DNA of 25,968 nucleotides, taken from a virus. The stretch lies in the IMG/VR virus record IMGVR_UViG_3300046694_000182, positions 1 through 25,968 of that record; one strand, given 5' to 3'. Made by a program: the position numbers and the translations under genes. Below the pieces are notes generated by a model. The model was not told the DNA's origin and made no database searches. It saw only the letters and a program-made list of their open reading frames with translations. Positions 14,907 to 21,288 of the stretch are shown piece after piece. Each line of letters begins with the position of its first letter. Position 1 is the first letter of the stretch.

Positions 14907-15032
14907 TCACCACGGGCCGGCTGACAGCCGGCTGAACATGAACAACAGTGCAGCGATCACGGCGACCACCCACAAGACACCGAGCACCAGCCACAGCCAC
15001 CCCGGCACCTTGGACCTAGGCGTATCACTCAC
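14907..15032 (-). CDS. Small single-pass membrane protein
   Basis: A 41-aa protein, last gene of the leftward operon. It starts at GTG 15032, overlapping the stop of the upstream gene by eight bases, with CAGGG upstream. After a short charged start (SDTPRSK) there is one long hydrophobic helix, about residues 10-33, rich in Trp, Leu and Val (WLWLVLGVLWVVAVIAALL). No family recognised. A membrane protein co-expressed with the repressor could act in superinfection exclusion, but this is speculation. Confidence 0.6.
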   Translation of the reverse strand: MSDTPRSKVPGWLWLVLGVLWVVAVIAALLFMFSRLSAGPW

Positions 15033-15207
15033 CCAGCCCTGACTGATCGACCCTGTGTATGTCCTCGGTCAACTCCGCTAGCGTCCGGTTCGGATTCCAT
15101 GCCAGCACGGCACACGCCTCGTTGCCACAGAAGGCCTGACCGGGCAGCAAAGCCATGGCTGCGGGCTCGCCGCAGCCCGGACAGTGGAATCCCTGCAGCT
15201 CGGACAT
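15025..15207 (-). CDS. Small zinc-ribbon protein
   Basis: A 60-aa protein with CPGCGEP at residues 9-15 and a second pair in FCGNEACAV (Cys27 and Cys32), a compact zinc ribbon. The C-terminal half (NRTLAELTEDIHRVD) is a helix. ATG 15207 lies directly after the stop of the upstream gene. A one-mismatch dyad copy (15211-15225) sits four bases upstream of the start and occupies the ribosome binding region. Likely nucleic-acid or protein contact; no specific role known. Confidence 0.65.
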   Translation of the reverse strand: MSELQGFHCPGCGEPAAMALLPGQAFCGNEACAVLAWNPNRTLAELTEDIHRVDQSGLGE

Positions 15208-15387
15208 CTAGTTGCCTCCGGCATCATCTAGGCGTAGGTGCCTGTCGATCGACTCAATCAGGTGGCGCGTGGTGCTCTCCGGTGCGCCGGCCACCACTTC
15301 GGCCACGCCGGCCCACATCGTCAACGGATACCGGGCCAGCCGTAGCAACTCATTCGCCCGGGCAAGGCTCAACTCTGCATCAGTCAT
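15208..15387 (-). CDS. Small hypothetical protein
   Basis: A 59-aa, Leu/Ala-rich helical protein starting at ATG 15387, overlapping the upstream gene by eight bases and ending one base before the next start. It opens MTDAELSLARANELLRLARY. No family recognised. Tight packing on both sides and codon usage like the neighbours are the evidence that it is coding. Confidence 0.6.
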   Translation of the reverse strand: MTDAELSLARANELLRLARYPLTMWAGVAEVVAGAPESTTRHLIESIDRHLRLDDAGGN

Positions 15388-15616
15388 GGCGAGCCGCCAA
15401 CGCTGTCATGTACCGGTCGATGCTGTGCGCCAGGTCCCGTGCTGCCAGTTCCATGTGAGGTTCATCGACTGCGTGCCGCTCAGCCTGATGATGGAGCACT
15501 GCGGACAGGATCGTCAGCGGTACCACCATTTCGACGTGACCCCCGATCGTGCCGTCATAGACGATGTTGAGACTGATCCGGCCATACCCGTCACGGTTGA
15601 ACCTGTAAGCGTCCAC
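15380..15616 (-). CDS. Small hypothetical protein
   Basis: A 78-aa protein. The GTG at 15616 is chosen because it overlaps the upstream stop (TAGTG) and GGGGGTGG lies six bases before it. Longer in-frame starts would overlap the upstream gene by about 70 bases. It contains a strand-rich start (YRFNRDGYGRISLNIVYDG) and helical HHQAERH and RDLAHSIDRYMTALAAR segments. Function unknown. A perfect dyad copy (15631-15645) lies just upstream of the start. Confidence 0.55.
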   Translation of the reverse strand: MDAYRFNRDGYGRISLNIVYDGTIGGHVEMVVPLTILSAVLHHQAERHAVDEPHMELAARDLAHSIDRYMTALAARHD

Positions 15617-16035
15617 TACACGCCACCCCCGTTGCCATCGGCAACCGGTCCCAGCCAATCTCCCGGTAGGTGTCCGGTGACCCACGCAGGCACACTGACC
15701 TCAACACCCTGCAGGCTCTCCCACCGCACACCGAGCATGACCGCCGGCCCCCGGGGCAGGGCATCCATCACCCGCAGCCACTGCACCAGCGGCGGCTCAT
15801 CCTCTGTGCCACCGGGTAGGGGCCAGCCGAGATCGGCCAGGAGGAACGTGGCCCGCACGTTCACCGGCAGATCCACCGTGTCTCCCGCCGCGTACATCAC
15901 CCACCCGGAAGAAGCTGCCACTGGCCGGAAGTCACTGCCGACCAGCCGGCCGATCTCGCCATCGCCGGCCGGGTCCGCCAGGTCAACCCACGCCACCGGC
16001 AACGCGAGGTCTGCCGGCAGCGCCAGCGCTCTCAC
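15616..16035 (-). CDS. DUF3846-like protein
   Basis: A 139-aa protein from GTG 16035, which overlaps the upstream stop by four bases. The longer frame to 16134 would lie entirely within the upstream gene. The order of elements resembles DUF3846, a family common in actinobacterial phages and mobile elements: an N-terminal RALALPAD segment, a 'VGSDFRPV' turn, then the LPVNVRATFLLADLG motif near residues 56-70. It ends with a PGDWLGPVADGNGGGV tail. The biochemical role of that family is unknown. Family match by eye, moderate confidence. Confidence 0.6.
   Translation of the reverse strand: MRALALPADLALPVAWVDLADPAGDGEIGRLVGSDFRPVAASSGWVMYAAGDTVDLPVNVRATFLLADLGWPLPGGTEDEPPLVQWLRVMDALPRGPAVMLGVRWESLQGVEVSVPAWVTGHLPGDWLGPVADGNGGGV
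15631..15645. repeat. Perfect GTTGCC-NNN-GGCAAC dyad
   Basis: GTTGCC ATC GGCAAC in the 3' end of the DUF3846-like gene, 15 bases upstream of the following GTG start on the minus strand. It is the only perfect copy outside the terminase-portal region. Confidence 0.7.
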
Positions 16036-16274
16036 GACTCGTCGGCATGCTGGCCGTTGGTTGCCTCTGGCCTCCGCCCGTACCTCTTGACCAGCTCTAC
16101 TACCGCTTCGATCGGCTCGCCGCACTCGCCGCACAGATCCACTTCCCGGGTCATCGCCTGGCCGCCCCGGGTGCGGTTCCTGATCGTGATCGTGTACGTC
16201 TGGGCCGGTGCGTCACCGGACCCGGTACGCGAATGCTTGTCACAAACAACCGTCGTTACTACGCGCTGCACCAC
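16032..16274 (-). CDS. Small Cys-containing protein, distantly Lsr2-like layout
   Basis: An 80-aa protein from GTG 16274 (GTG 16271 equally possible). It has an early Cys/His pair (VVCDKHSRTG), a beta hairpin (AQTYTITIRN), then TREVDLCGECGEPIEAVVELVKRYG. The 'strand - REVDLC - helix' layout recalls the N-terminal domain of the nucleoid protein Lsr2 ('YEIDLS..N...L...L..Y'). The CGECGEP insertion suggests metal binding instead. Resemblance only; function unknown. Confidence 0.55.
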   Translation of the reverse strand: MVQRVVTTVVCDKHSRTGSGDAPAQTYTITIRNRTRGGQAMTREVDLCGECGEPIEAVVELVKRYGRRPEATNGQHADES

Positions 16275-16281
16275 GAGCCCG

Positions 16282-16629
16282 TCAGCTCACCTTCCGCACT
16301 CGGCGGCGTGCCTTCGTCGCATGTTCCATCCGGTGAATGACTTCCATCCGGAACACAGCCCGACGCATCGTCCCCGGTTCCATGCCAGTGGCGAGGAAGC
16401 CCTCCACGTAGTCGTACCGGTTGTCAGTCGTCTCCCCGGTCCGGTCGTTGACGATCATCATCTTTTCCGACGTACACGTGCCGCACAGCCACCGCCAGTG
16501 GTACACCCGCTGTTTCCGCTTGTGTTCCACCGACTGCGGTTCCCACTGATGGCCGAAGGCCCGGCAGTGGAGTATCGACTCCGCTAACGCGGCGGCGAAC
16601 GCCTCCGCTGTGTCCGTTGCTGTAGGCAA
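16282..16629 (-). CDS. Hypothetical zinc-finger-type protein
   Basis: A 115-aa protein from TTG 16629, supported by GGGGAGG seven bases upstream. The frame extends to 16848 but would run over the repressor terminator. The core is a Cys/His pattern: HCRAFGHQWEP (Cys20, His24) followed by WLCGTCTSEK and a DRTGETTDNRYDY segment. This pattern, 'C...GH.W.......W.C..C', is frequent in actinophage small proteins. The C-terminus is very basic (KARRRVRKVS), so nucleic acid binding is plausible. The start codon overlaps an imperfect 15-bp dyad (16616-16630). Confidence 0.6.
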   Translation of the reverse strand: MPTATDTAEAFAAALAESILHCRAFGHQWEPQSVEHKRKQRVYHWRWLCGTCTSEKMMIVNDRTGETTDNRYDYVEGFLATGMEPGTMRRAVFRMEVIHRMEHATKARRRVRKVS

Positions 16630-16816
16630 TGGAATTCCTCCCCAGGGATCGGCCCCCGCGCCTGGTTGTGTACTGGCTGCGTCTCCGCCAGCAATGGTCT
16701 GTGTCCTGCTTGTTAAACGATGCGCAACCGCTGCGCAACGGGTAGTTAACCACCGACTAGACCAGTTGTGAAGTCGTAAACTACCGCCATCGTAGGTAGC
16801 GCCAACATCGACAGCG
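16630..16816 (-). promoter_or_regulatory. Gap between repressor and next leftward gene
   Basis: 187 bases without a convincing gene. It contains TGCGCAAC twice with an 11-bp period (16721-16728, 16732-16739), flanked by GTTAAAC and GTTAACC. Together with the hairpin at the repressor stop this suggests a second regulated promoter for the downstream small genes, but no clear -10/-35 pair was found. Confidence 0.35.
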
Positions 16817-16821
16817 CTACC
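16795..16821 (-). terminator. Hairpin at the repressor stop
   Basis: GGTAGCGC (16795-16802) and GCGCTACC (16814-16821) form a perfect 8-bp stem with an 11-base loop that includes the repressor stop codon. There is no T tract. It may attenuate transcription between repressor and downstream genes. Confidence 0.4.
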
Positions 16822-17236
16822 GAAGATGGCGACGGCGACGGACTGCATCTTGGAACGACTGAGCCAGCCGCAGCAGGTCCACTGCGTCGGCCGGCGACAG
16901 AGACTCCATCAGTCGAACCATCTGGATCGCATGCGCCGACAGCCCGTCAGTCGGTGACTGGTGACCCCGTTGTCTGATAGTGGCAGCGGCCAACTCATAC
17001 ACGTCGCTCTCGGGCACTAGCAGGCCACGGGCGAGCGCGTCAAGCGTGCTCACTCGCGGAACACTGTTGCTATGGGCAACCTTACTGATGGTCTGCCGGG
17101 CCACGCCGGCCCGGCGTGCGATGACCGCGAACGACTCGCCGGTGCGCTCCCGGTAGGACCAGATGAGCTGCTGCAGGGGTGAGAGGTCGGAGGGATCGTC
17201 GGTGGCTGTGTCGTCGGTGACGACTGCGAAGCTCAT
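16817..17236 (-). CDS. HTH (XRE-type) transcriptional regulator, probable immunity repressor
   Basis: A 139-aa protein, first gene of the leftward operon. A helix-turn-helix of the XRE kind lies at about residues 33-62: ESFAVIARRAGVARQTISKV, followed by a NSVPRVSTLDALARGL helix. The C-terminal 70 residues (SAHAIQMVRLMESLSPADAVDLL) are helical and probably dimerise. It has no protease-like domain, so induction would not be by LexA-style self-cleavage. ATG 17236 has GGAAGG upstream. It diverges from the early operon across the control region at 17237-17528, the classic repressor position. Repressor role is inferred from fold and location. Confidence 0.8.
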   Translation of the reverse strand: MSFAVVTDDTATDDPSDLSPLQQLIWSYRERTGESFAVIARRAGVARQTISKVAHSNSVPRVSTLDALARGLLVPESDVYELAAATIRQRGHQSPTDGLSAHAIQMVRLMESLSPADAVDLLRLAQSFQDAVRRRRHLR

Positions 17237-17284
17237 GCGTGTGGTGCCTTCCGCTCGGTTTGGGGGTGAACCGATGAAATCACT

Positions 17285-17313
17285 TTTGTATCACCAGCCC
17301 CAAACCTTAGCAA
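17285..17313 (-). promoter_or_regulatory. Candidate leftward (repressor) promoter
   Basis: On the minus strand, TTGCTA (17313-17308) and TACAAA (17290-17285) are 17 bases apart, with TG before the -10 box. Predicted transcript start near 17278 gives a leader of about 42 bases to the repressor ATG. The two operator-like repeats lie immediately upstream. Confidence 0.5.
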
Positions 17314-17315
17314 CT

Positions 17316-17365
17316 GACATGCATGTGTTACTACGCATTGCACAACCGATGTACACGCGTTACTA
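17316..17365. promoter_or_regulatory. Two operator-like direct repeats
   Basis: GACATGCATGTGTTACTA (17316-17333) and GATGTACACGCGTTACTA (17348-17365) share 13 of 18 positions. All five differences are transitions, and the copies are 32 bp apart, three helical turns. The first contains the 10-bp palindrome ACATGCATGT, the second TGTACA. Placed between the divergent promoter candidates, they are likely repressor sites. Confidence 0.5.
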
Positions 17366-17404
17366 ACGGACCCGAAAGTCGTCGGGGTATTCCCACGGGC
17401 CCCC

Positions 17405-17433
17405 TTGTCATGGAACAGACAGGCGCGTATCCC
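17405..17433 (+). promoter_or_regulatory. Candidate rightward (early) promoter
   Basis: TTGTCA (17405-17410) and TATCCC (17428-17433) are separated by 17 bases, about 95 bases before the first early gene. The -35 box matches consensus at five of six positions; the -10 box is weak. Confidence 0.4.
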
Positions 17434-17440
17434 TGAATGA

Positions 17441-17528
17441 ACGGCGATTCGCCACCTAGCGAAACCGCCACTTTAATTGGCGCATAGCTCTCAAGCGCCA
17501 CAATTCGCTACCTGGGGGTGTTGTTGTC
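17441..17528 (+). promoter_or_regulatory. Structured leader of the early operon
   Basis: TAGCGAA (17457-17463) pairs with TTCGCTA (17504-17510), enclosing GGCGC/GCGCC (17479-17483 with 17495-17499). The result is a branched stem ending just before the ribosome binding site GGGGGTG (17514-17520). No gene is seen in this stretch. Confidence 0.4.
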
Positions 17529-17807
17529 ATGCCCGTATCCGTACCCGTCCGTATGGACCACACCAGCGGCCGAATCCACTACGTAGACCACCTGGACGTG
17601 ACCGAGCTGGCCGAGCTGCTCGGCGTACACGAGTCCTACGTCCACCGGCACATGGCCACATCCTGTGAGGATCCGTTCCCGTTCACCCGGTGGGTGCGGT
17701 CCAAAGTTCTCTTCAGCCCCGACGACGTGACCGCGATCCTGGAGAAGACGGCGCGGCGACGCGACGGCCGGGCCCTGCGGGCCGTAGACGACGCTGAGAG
17801 CGCATAG
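17529..17807 (+). CDS. HTH protein, excisionase/AlpA-like
   Basis: A 92-aa protein, first gene of the rightward operon. Residues 22-45 (LDVTELAELLGVHESYVHRHM) form a MerR/AlpA-type winged helix start. RWVRSKVLFSPDDVTAIL follows, the usual 'wing plus second helix' of excisionases that read 'v.F...dv..wl'. In temperate phages such proteins act as recombination directionality factors or early regulators. Serine integrases need a directionality factor for excision and this is a good candidate. It cannot be told from sequence whether it binds integrase or DNA. Confidence 0.7.
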   Translation: MPVSVPVRMDHTSGRIHYVDHLDVTELAELLGVHESYVHRHMATSCEDPFPFTRWVRSKVLFSPDDVTAILEKTARRRDGRALRAVDDAESA

Positions 17808-17816
17808 GGGCCCGTG

Positions 17817-18056
17817 ATGGCACACCGGCCCACACCCGAAGAGATCGACGCCCAGATTGATGCATGGGTCGCCCGCAGCGTGGCCACCGCGCCGGCCCCG
17901 TCCGACGAACTGATCCGCACCCTGTCCCGTCTGCTGCACCCGCCCGTAGAGCTCTCCCACCGTGGCCTGCCCGAGCCGCCGCAAACCCCTGCCGGGCCCG
18001 CAGCCTCAGCGCGCCGACCCGGCGCGGCTCGGGCAGCCGCCCGCCGCACCGCGTAA
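17817..18056 (+). CDS. Small hypothetical protein
   Basis: A 79-aa protein from ATG 17817 (GTG 17814 also possible), with AGGGGC upstream. The N-terminal half is helical (RPTPEEIDAQIDAWVAR); the C-terminal half is Pro/Ala/Arg-rich and probably disordered. No family recognised. Codon usage and position in the operon support coding. Confidence 0.6.
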   Translation: MAHRPTPEEIDAQIDAWVARSVATAPAPSDELIRTLSRLLHPPVELSHRGLPEPPQTPAGPAASARRPGAARAAARRTA

Positions 18057-18104
18057 CACCAGCCACCTAATCCCGCCACACCGACCCGTTGGGGTGATTC
18101 CGTC

Positions 18105-18917
18105 ATGCCTTCACGCCTTATCCGGACCGAGAGAAAAACCGCCTGGGGCAGCACATATCACGTGTACGCGCTGGACGGTGCCAGGATTCCCGGCGCGACC
18201 ACTGTCCTCAACAAGGCCATTGCGAAAAACGCGTTGAACTATTGGTACGGCCGGCAGGCCGCACAGTGGGCCGCGACGAATGTCGATTCGATTCAATTGC
18301 TCGGTGAGGCCGACTGGGTGAAACAGGCCGCTGGTGCGGCGGACCGGGCGAAAGACTCCGCCGCCAACGTCGGCACACAACTCCACGAACACGCGAAAGC
18401 CCTGGTGGAAGGCCGCGCCACCCACCCGCCGGCCGAGCTGGCCGACCGGGTACGGCACATGGCCGACTTCCTCGACACCCACGATGTGCGGGAGGTCGCG
18501 TCGGAGGCATCGGTCTACCACGAAGCGTTCCGGTACGCCGGCACGCTCGACCTGGTGGCTGAGGTTGACGGGGTGCCGTGGCTGCTGGACTGGAAGACCG
18601 GCAAAGGCGTGTACCCGGAAGTGGCGTTGCAGCTCGCCGCGTACCGCTACGCCTCGCATCTGGTTGCCGATGGCATCGAAATGCGGATGCCTCCGGTGGA
18701 GCGCTGCGGGGTGCTGTGGATCCGCGAGTCCGGTTGGGAGCTGATCCCGGTCCGGGCCGATGAGGACTCGTGGGGTGTGTTCATCGACTGCCTGTCCATC
18801 TATGCGTTCGCCAGCCGTGATGCGGAGTACTACGTGATGCCGCCCGTCGCCGCAGGGAAGTACATCGAACGGGCCACCAATCTCACTCTGTTGCCGTCCG
18901 CAACCGAAGGGAAGTAG
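18105..18917 (+). CDS. Cas4/RecB-like PD-(D/E)XK exonuclease
   Basis: A 270-aa nuclease likely to resect DNA ends for the RecT protein encoded 1.3 kb downstream. The motifs of the Cas4/RecB nuclease family appear in order: GTQLHEHAKAL (residues 90-100), AGTLDLVAEV with Asp149, LLDWKTGKG with Asp162 and Lys164, and VALQLAAYRYA with Gln176 and Tyr180. There is no four-Cys iron-sulphur cluster arrangement, so it is nearer to phage RecB/YqaJ-type exonucleases than to CRISPR Cas4. ATG 18105 with GGGGTG upstream. The next gene follows after four bases. Confidence 0.82.
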   Translation: MPSRLIRTERKTAWGSTYHVYALDGARIPGATTVLNKAIAKNALNYWYGRQAAQWAATNVDSIQLLGEADWVKQAAGAADRAKDSAANVGTQLHEHAKALVEGRATHPPAELADRVRHMADFLDTHDVREVASEASVYHEAFRYAGTLDLVAEVDGVPWLLDWKTGKGVYPEVALQLAAYRYASHLVADGIEMRMPPVERCGVLWIRESGWELIPVRADEDSWGVFIDCLSIYAFASRDAEYYVMPPVAAGKYIERATNLTLLPSATEGK

Positions 18918-18921
18918 CACC

Positions 18922-19719
18922 ATGCGCAAGCTGCCAGGTACCCCAGAGGAGGCCATCGACGCGTTGACGTCGGTGGGGAAGCTGATCTTTGCGAAAAAGT
19001 GGGAGCGCGCCGCGATCATCTACGCGTTGACCCACGGTGAGCACCGGGGCAGGCCGTTGAAGGCCGGAAAAACTGCTGGAAACAGCAGTATTTCATGCGC
19101 CGAGCTGGCCGCCCAAGGCATCGTCGGGCTAACGAATCCGCACACCGTCGCCCGGTACCACGATGCATGGCAGGCCGCTGTGGACGCTGGCGAGGCTCAA
19201 CCGATCAAGCTCGGTGACCCGTACACAGCGCCTGGCCTGATGTGGCCACCTGACCTCACCCACCCGCGCCTAGATGACGGCGGCCGGCGCGCCGCGATCG
19301 AAGCGCAGGCCGAAGCTGACGGGACAGGTAAGGCCTCCGCGCTGCGGATCGCTGAATCCCCGCAGGCCATGGCCGCAGCGATCAAAGCCGACGCCAAACT
19401 GGCCGACGTTGCAGCCGAAGCGCTGGCAGCGCGGTCACGTGCCCGGCTGGCCCACCTGAACCAGGAGCCACGCAAAACGGGGCCGCAGGCAACGTTGTGG
19501 CACGCGATGACCGACCTGATGGCGATGAAGCGCAAAGCCGGCGACCTCATCCGGGGCCTGCAGGCTGGCGACGTGACGCTGTCCGACGATGAGCGCGAAA
19601 TGGCCCGCGAGACCATCCACAGCGTGCGGGCCGCGCTGGACCTGGCGGAGTCGCTGGTAGAGCACGGCGGCGTCAGTGACGAGTCGCTGGCCGCGTGGCT
19701 GTCTGGGGGCCAGTCATGA
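18922..19719 (+). CDS. Putative DNA-binding regulatory protein
   Basis: A 265-aa protein, ATG 18922 with GAAGGGAAG upstream. Around residues 53-80, ISCAELAAQGIVGLTNPHTVARYHDAWQ has the look of a helix-turn-helix followed by a 'Y..AW' helix, a pattern seen in some actinobacterial phage and plasmid proteins. The middle is long, Ala/Arg-rich helices (about 120-190), and the end (MARETIHSVRAALDLAESL) another helical segment. It lies between exonuclease and RecT, so a role in recombination or replication is possible. No firm family. Confidence 0.55.
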   Translation: MRKLPGTPEEAIDALTSVGKLIFAKKWERAAIIYALTHGEHRGRPLKAGKTAGNSSISCAELAAQGIVGLTNPHTVARYHDAWQAAVDAGEAQPIKLGDPYTAPGLMWPPDLTHPRLDDGGRRAAIEAQAEADGTGKASALRIAESPQAMAAAIKADAKLADVAAEALAARSRARLAHLNQEPRKTGPQATLWHAMTDLMAMKRKAGDLIRGLQAGDVTLSDDEREMARETIHSVRAALDLAESLVEHGGVSDESLAAWLSGGQS

Positions 19720-20153
19720 GCAAGGCCACCGATGACGCAGGCCTGTTGTTCGATCTCGCAGCCGCAACACCCGCAGGATTCAACCGGGCCGACGTTGAAG
19801 GCAAGTACGGGTGGTCAAGCACCCACTTTCGGGAAGTAGTCCACGCGCTGCGCGTGCTGCTGGCCGGCGACTCAATCAATCTCGTGTGTGCGCCGGCCGG
19901 CCACTGCCAGCCGTGGACGTATCGGCTGGTCGGCACGTGGACCGACGCACGTCCATGGGCTGCTAACCGGCTGGGAGATCTCGCCACCAGGTTGGACACC
20001 ATCCATGACGTCGCGCTGTCACTGGTCCACGCCACCGATGGCCGTACCGCCGAAGGCCGCAGTTCACGGCTGATCGAGCGGACCACGAGACATCTGATCG
20101 AAGACCTGTCCGATCTCAACTCCACAGTTGCCGAAGGCGTGGAGCCCCAATAA
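19716..20153 (+). CDS. Winged-helix-like hypothetical protein
   Basis: A 145-aa protein coupled by ATGA to the preceding gene, with GGGGG upstream. Residues 10-60 (FDLAAATPAGFNRADVEGKYGW then THFREVVHALRVLL) look like a winged helix domain; VCAPAGHCQPWTYRLVG forms the wing. The C-terminal 70 residues are helical and acidic at the end. A strong hairpin follows the stop. DNA binding is likely; target unknown. Confidence 0.55.
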   Translation: MSKATDDAGLLFDLAAATPAGFNRADVEGKYGWSSTHFREVVHALRVLLAGDSINLVCAPAGHCQPWTYRLVGTWTDARPWAANRLGDLATRLDTIHDVALSLVHATDGRTAEGRSSRLIERTTRHLIEDLSDLNSTVAEGVEPQ

Positions 20154-20159
20154 CCGCCC

Positions 20160-20192
20160 GCGCTGCCCACGGCCACCCCCCGTGGGCAGCGC
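20160..20192 (+). terminator. Hairpin between winged-helix gene and RecT
   Basis: GCGCTGCCCACGG (20160-20172) and CCGTGGGCAGCGC (20180-20192) form a perfect 13-bp stem with a 7-base loop, starting 7 bases after the upstream stop. No T tract. It could be a partial terminator or an RNA-processing element that lowers or separates RecT expression. Confidence 0.55.
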
Positions 20193-20220
20193 ACCCCAAC
20201 CCGGAAGGCGTGAAGCTCTC

Positions 20221-21288
20221 ATGACCCTGCCAGCGTTGCCACAGGCGACGACCACGACCCCGGACCCGGGCGCGCTCGTCCGCTGGATCCACGTACTCAT
20301 CCCCGCCAGCCAGCTCGCCGAACGGATCGCATCGACAGAGTTCGTTCCCGTTGCCATGCGCAACAAACCAGAGGTTGTCACCGCCGCCATCATGTACGGC
20401 GACGAACTGGGCATCGGCCCGATGCAGGCTCTCGCGTCGATCCACGTCATCGAAGGCAGGCCGGGCCCGAGCGCTGAGCTGATGCGGGCGCTGATCCTGC
20501 GGGGTGGGCATTCGCTGGCCGTCCACCAGGCCACCGGCGCTGTCTGCCGGGTGTCAGGGCTGCGGGCCGGCCGGCCCGAAGGCGAGCGGTACCACCTTGA
20601 ATGGAATATCGACATGGCCCGGGCCGCTGGCCTGGTGAACAAGGCAGTCTGGCAGCGATACCCGCGTGGCATGCTGCTGGCCCGGGCCACGAGCGAGCTG
20701 GGCCGCACAGTGTTCCCTGACGCGATCAAGGGCATGGGGTACGTGGCCGACGATGAGGCCACCGCTGCAGAGTTCGACTCGTGGGCTGCCGGCTATGACG
20801 ACTCCACCGACACGGTGCCCGCGCCCGAGCCGCCGCCGCCGGCCGTCCGCCGCAAGCCCCGGAAGAAGGTGCCACCGGCAACGGCTGAGGAAGTGTTGCC
20901 GGAGCAGGCACCGGCCGGCGCGCCCGAACCGGAGTTCGACCCGCGCCCGCCCGTCGCACCGGCAGCCGAGCCGGCACCCGGTGAAGCCATGGTGGGTGCA
21001 TCGACCCGGGCCGCGATCCTCGCCACCTACGCCACGATTCGTGACCTGCCCGACGACAGTCGAGAGACACGGCTGCAGATGTTTTCAGCGATCGTCGGCC
21101 GGCCGGTGGAGTCCACGAACGCTCTCACCCGCCACGAAGCGTTCCGGCTGCTGCGGATCCTCACCGACCTGCAGACCGGAGCGGCCCGGTTCGACACCGA
21201 CGCTGACGGCACATTCCGGGTGTGGCCGGCCGACGAGCCGCCCGACGTGCCGTGGGGTCAACCGCCGCTACCACCCGGCCCCGAGTGA
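20221..21288 (+). CDS. RecT-family single-strand annealing protein
   Basis: A 355-aa protein that would anneal complementary single strands during recombination or replication. The conserved core is in residues 40-195: AAIMYGDELGIGPMQALASI, IEGRPGPSAELMRALILRGGH, a KAVWQRYPRGMLLARATSELGR helix and FPDAIKGMGY. This pattern is typical of RecT-like proteins from actinophages. After residue 200 comes a Pro/Ala-rich linker (PEPPPPAVRRKPRKKVPP) and a separate C-terminal helical domain (about 260-330). The start ATG 20221 lies after the hairpin; the longer open frame to 20128 would run through it. Paired with the Cas4-like exonuclease. Confidence 0.82.
   Translation: MTLPALPQATTTTPDPGALVRWIHVLIPASQLAERIASTEFVPVAMRNKPEVVTAAIMYGDELGIGPMQALASIHVIEGRPGPSAELMRALILRGGHSLAVHQATGAVCRVSGLRAGRPEGERYHLEWNIDMARAAGLVNKAVWQRYPRGMLLARATSELGRTVFPDAIKGMGYVADDEATAAEFDSWAAGYDDSTDTVPAPEPPPPAVRRKPRKKVPPATAEEVLPEQAPAGAPEPEFDPRPPVAPAAEPAPGEAMVGASTRAAILATYATIRDLPDDSRETRLQMFSAIVGRPVESTNALTRHEAFRLLRILTDLQTGAARFDTDADGTFRVWPADEPPDVPWGQPPLPPGPE

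Noticed and set aside
15212-16090. 292-codon plus-strand frame opposite the small leftward genes
   Set aside because: Ser/Arg/Pro-rich shadow; the minus-strand genes have overlapping starts and stops, ribosome binding sites and metal motifs.
18111-19019. 302-codon minus-strand frame opposite the exonuclease
   Set aside because: Shadow of the Cas4/RecB-like gene, whose catalytic motifs are in order on the plus strand.
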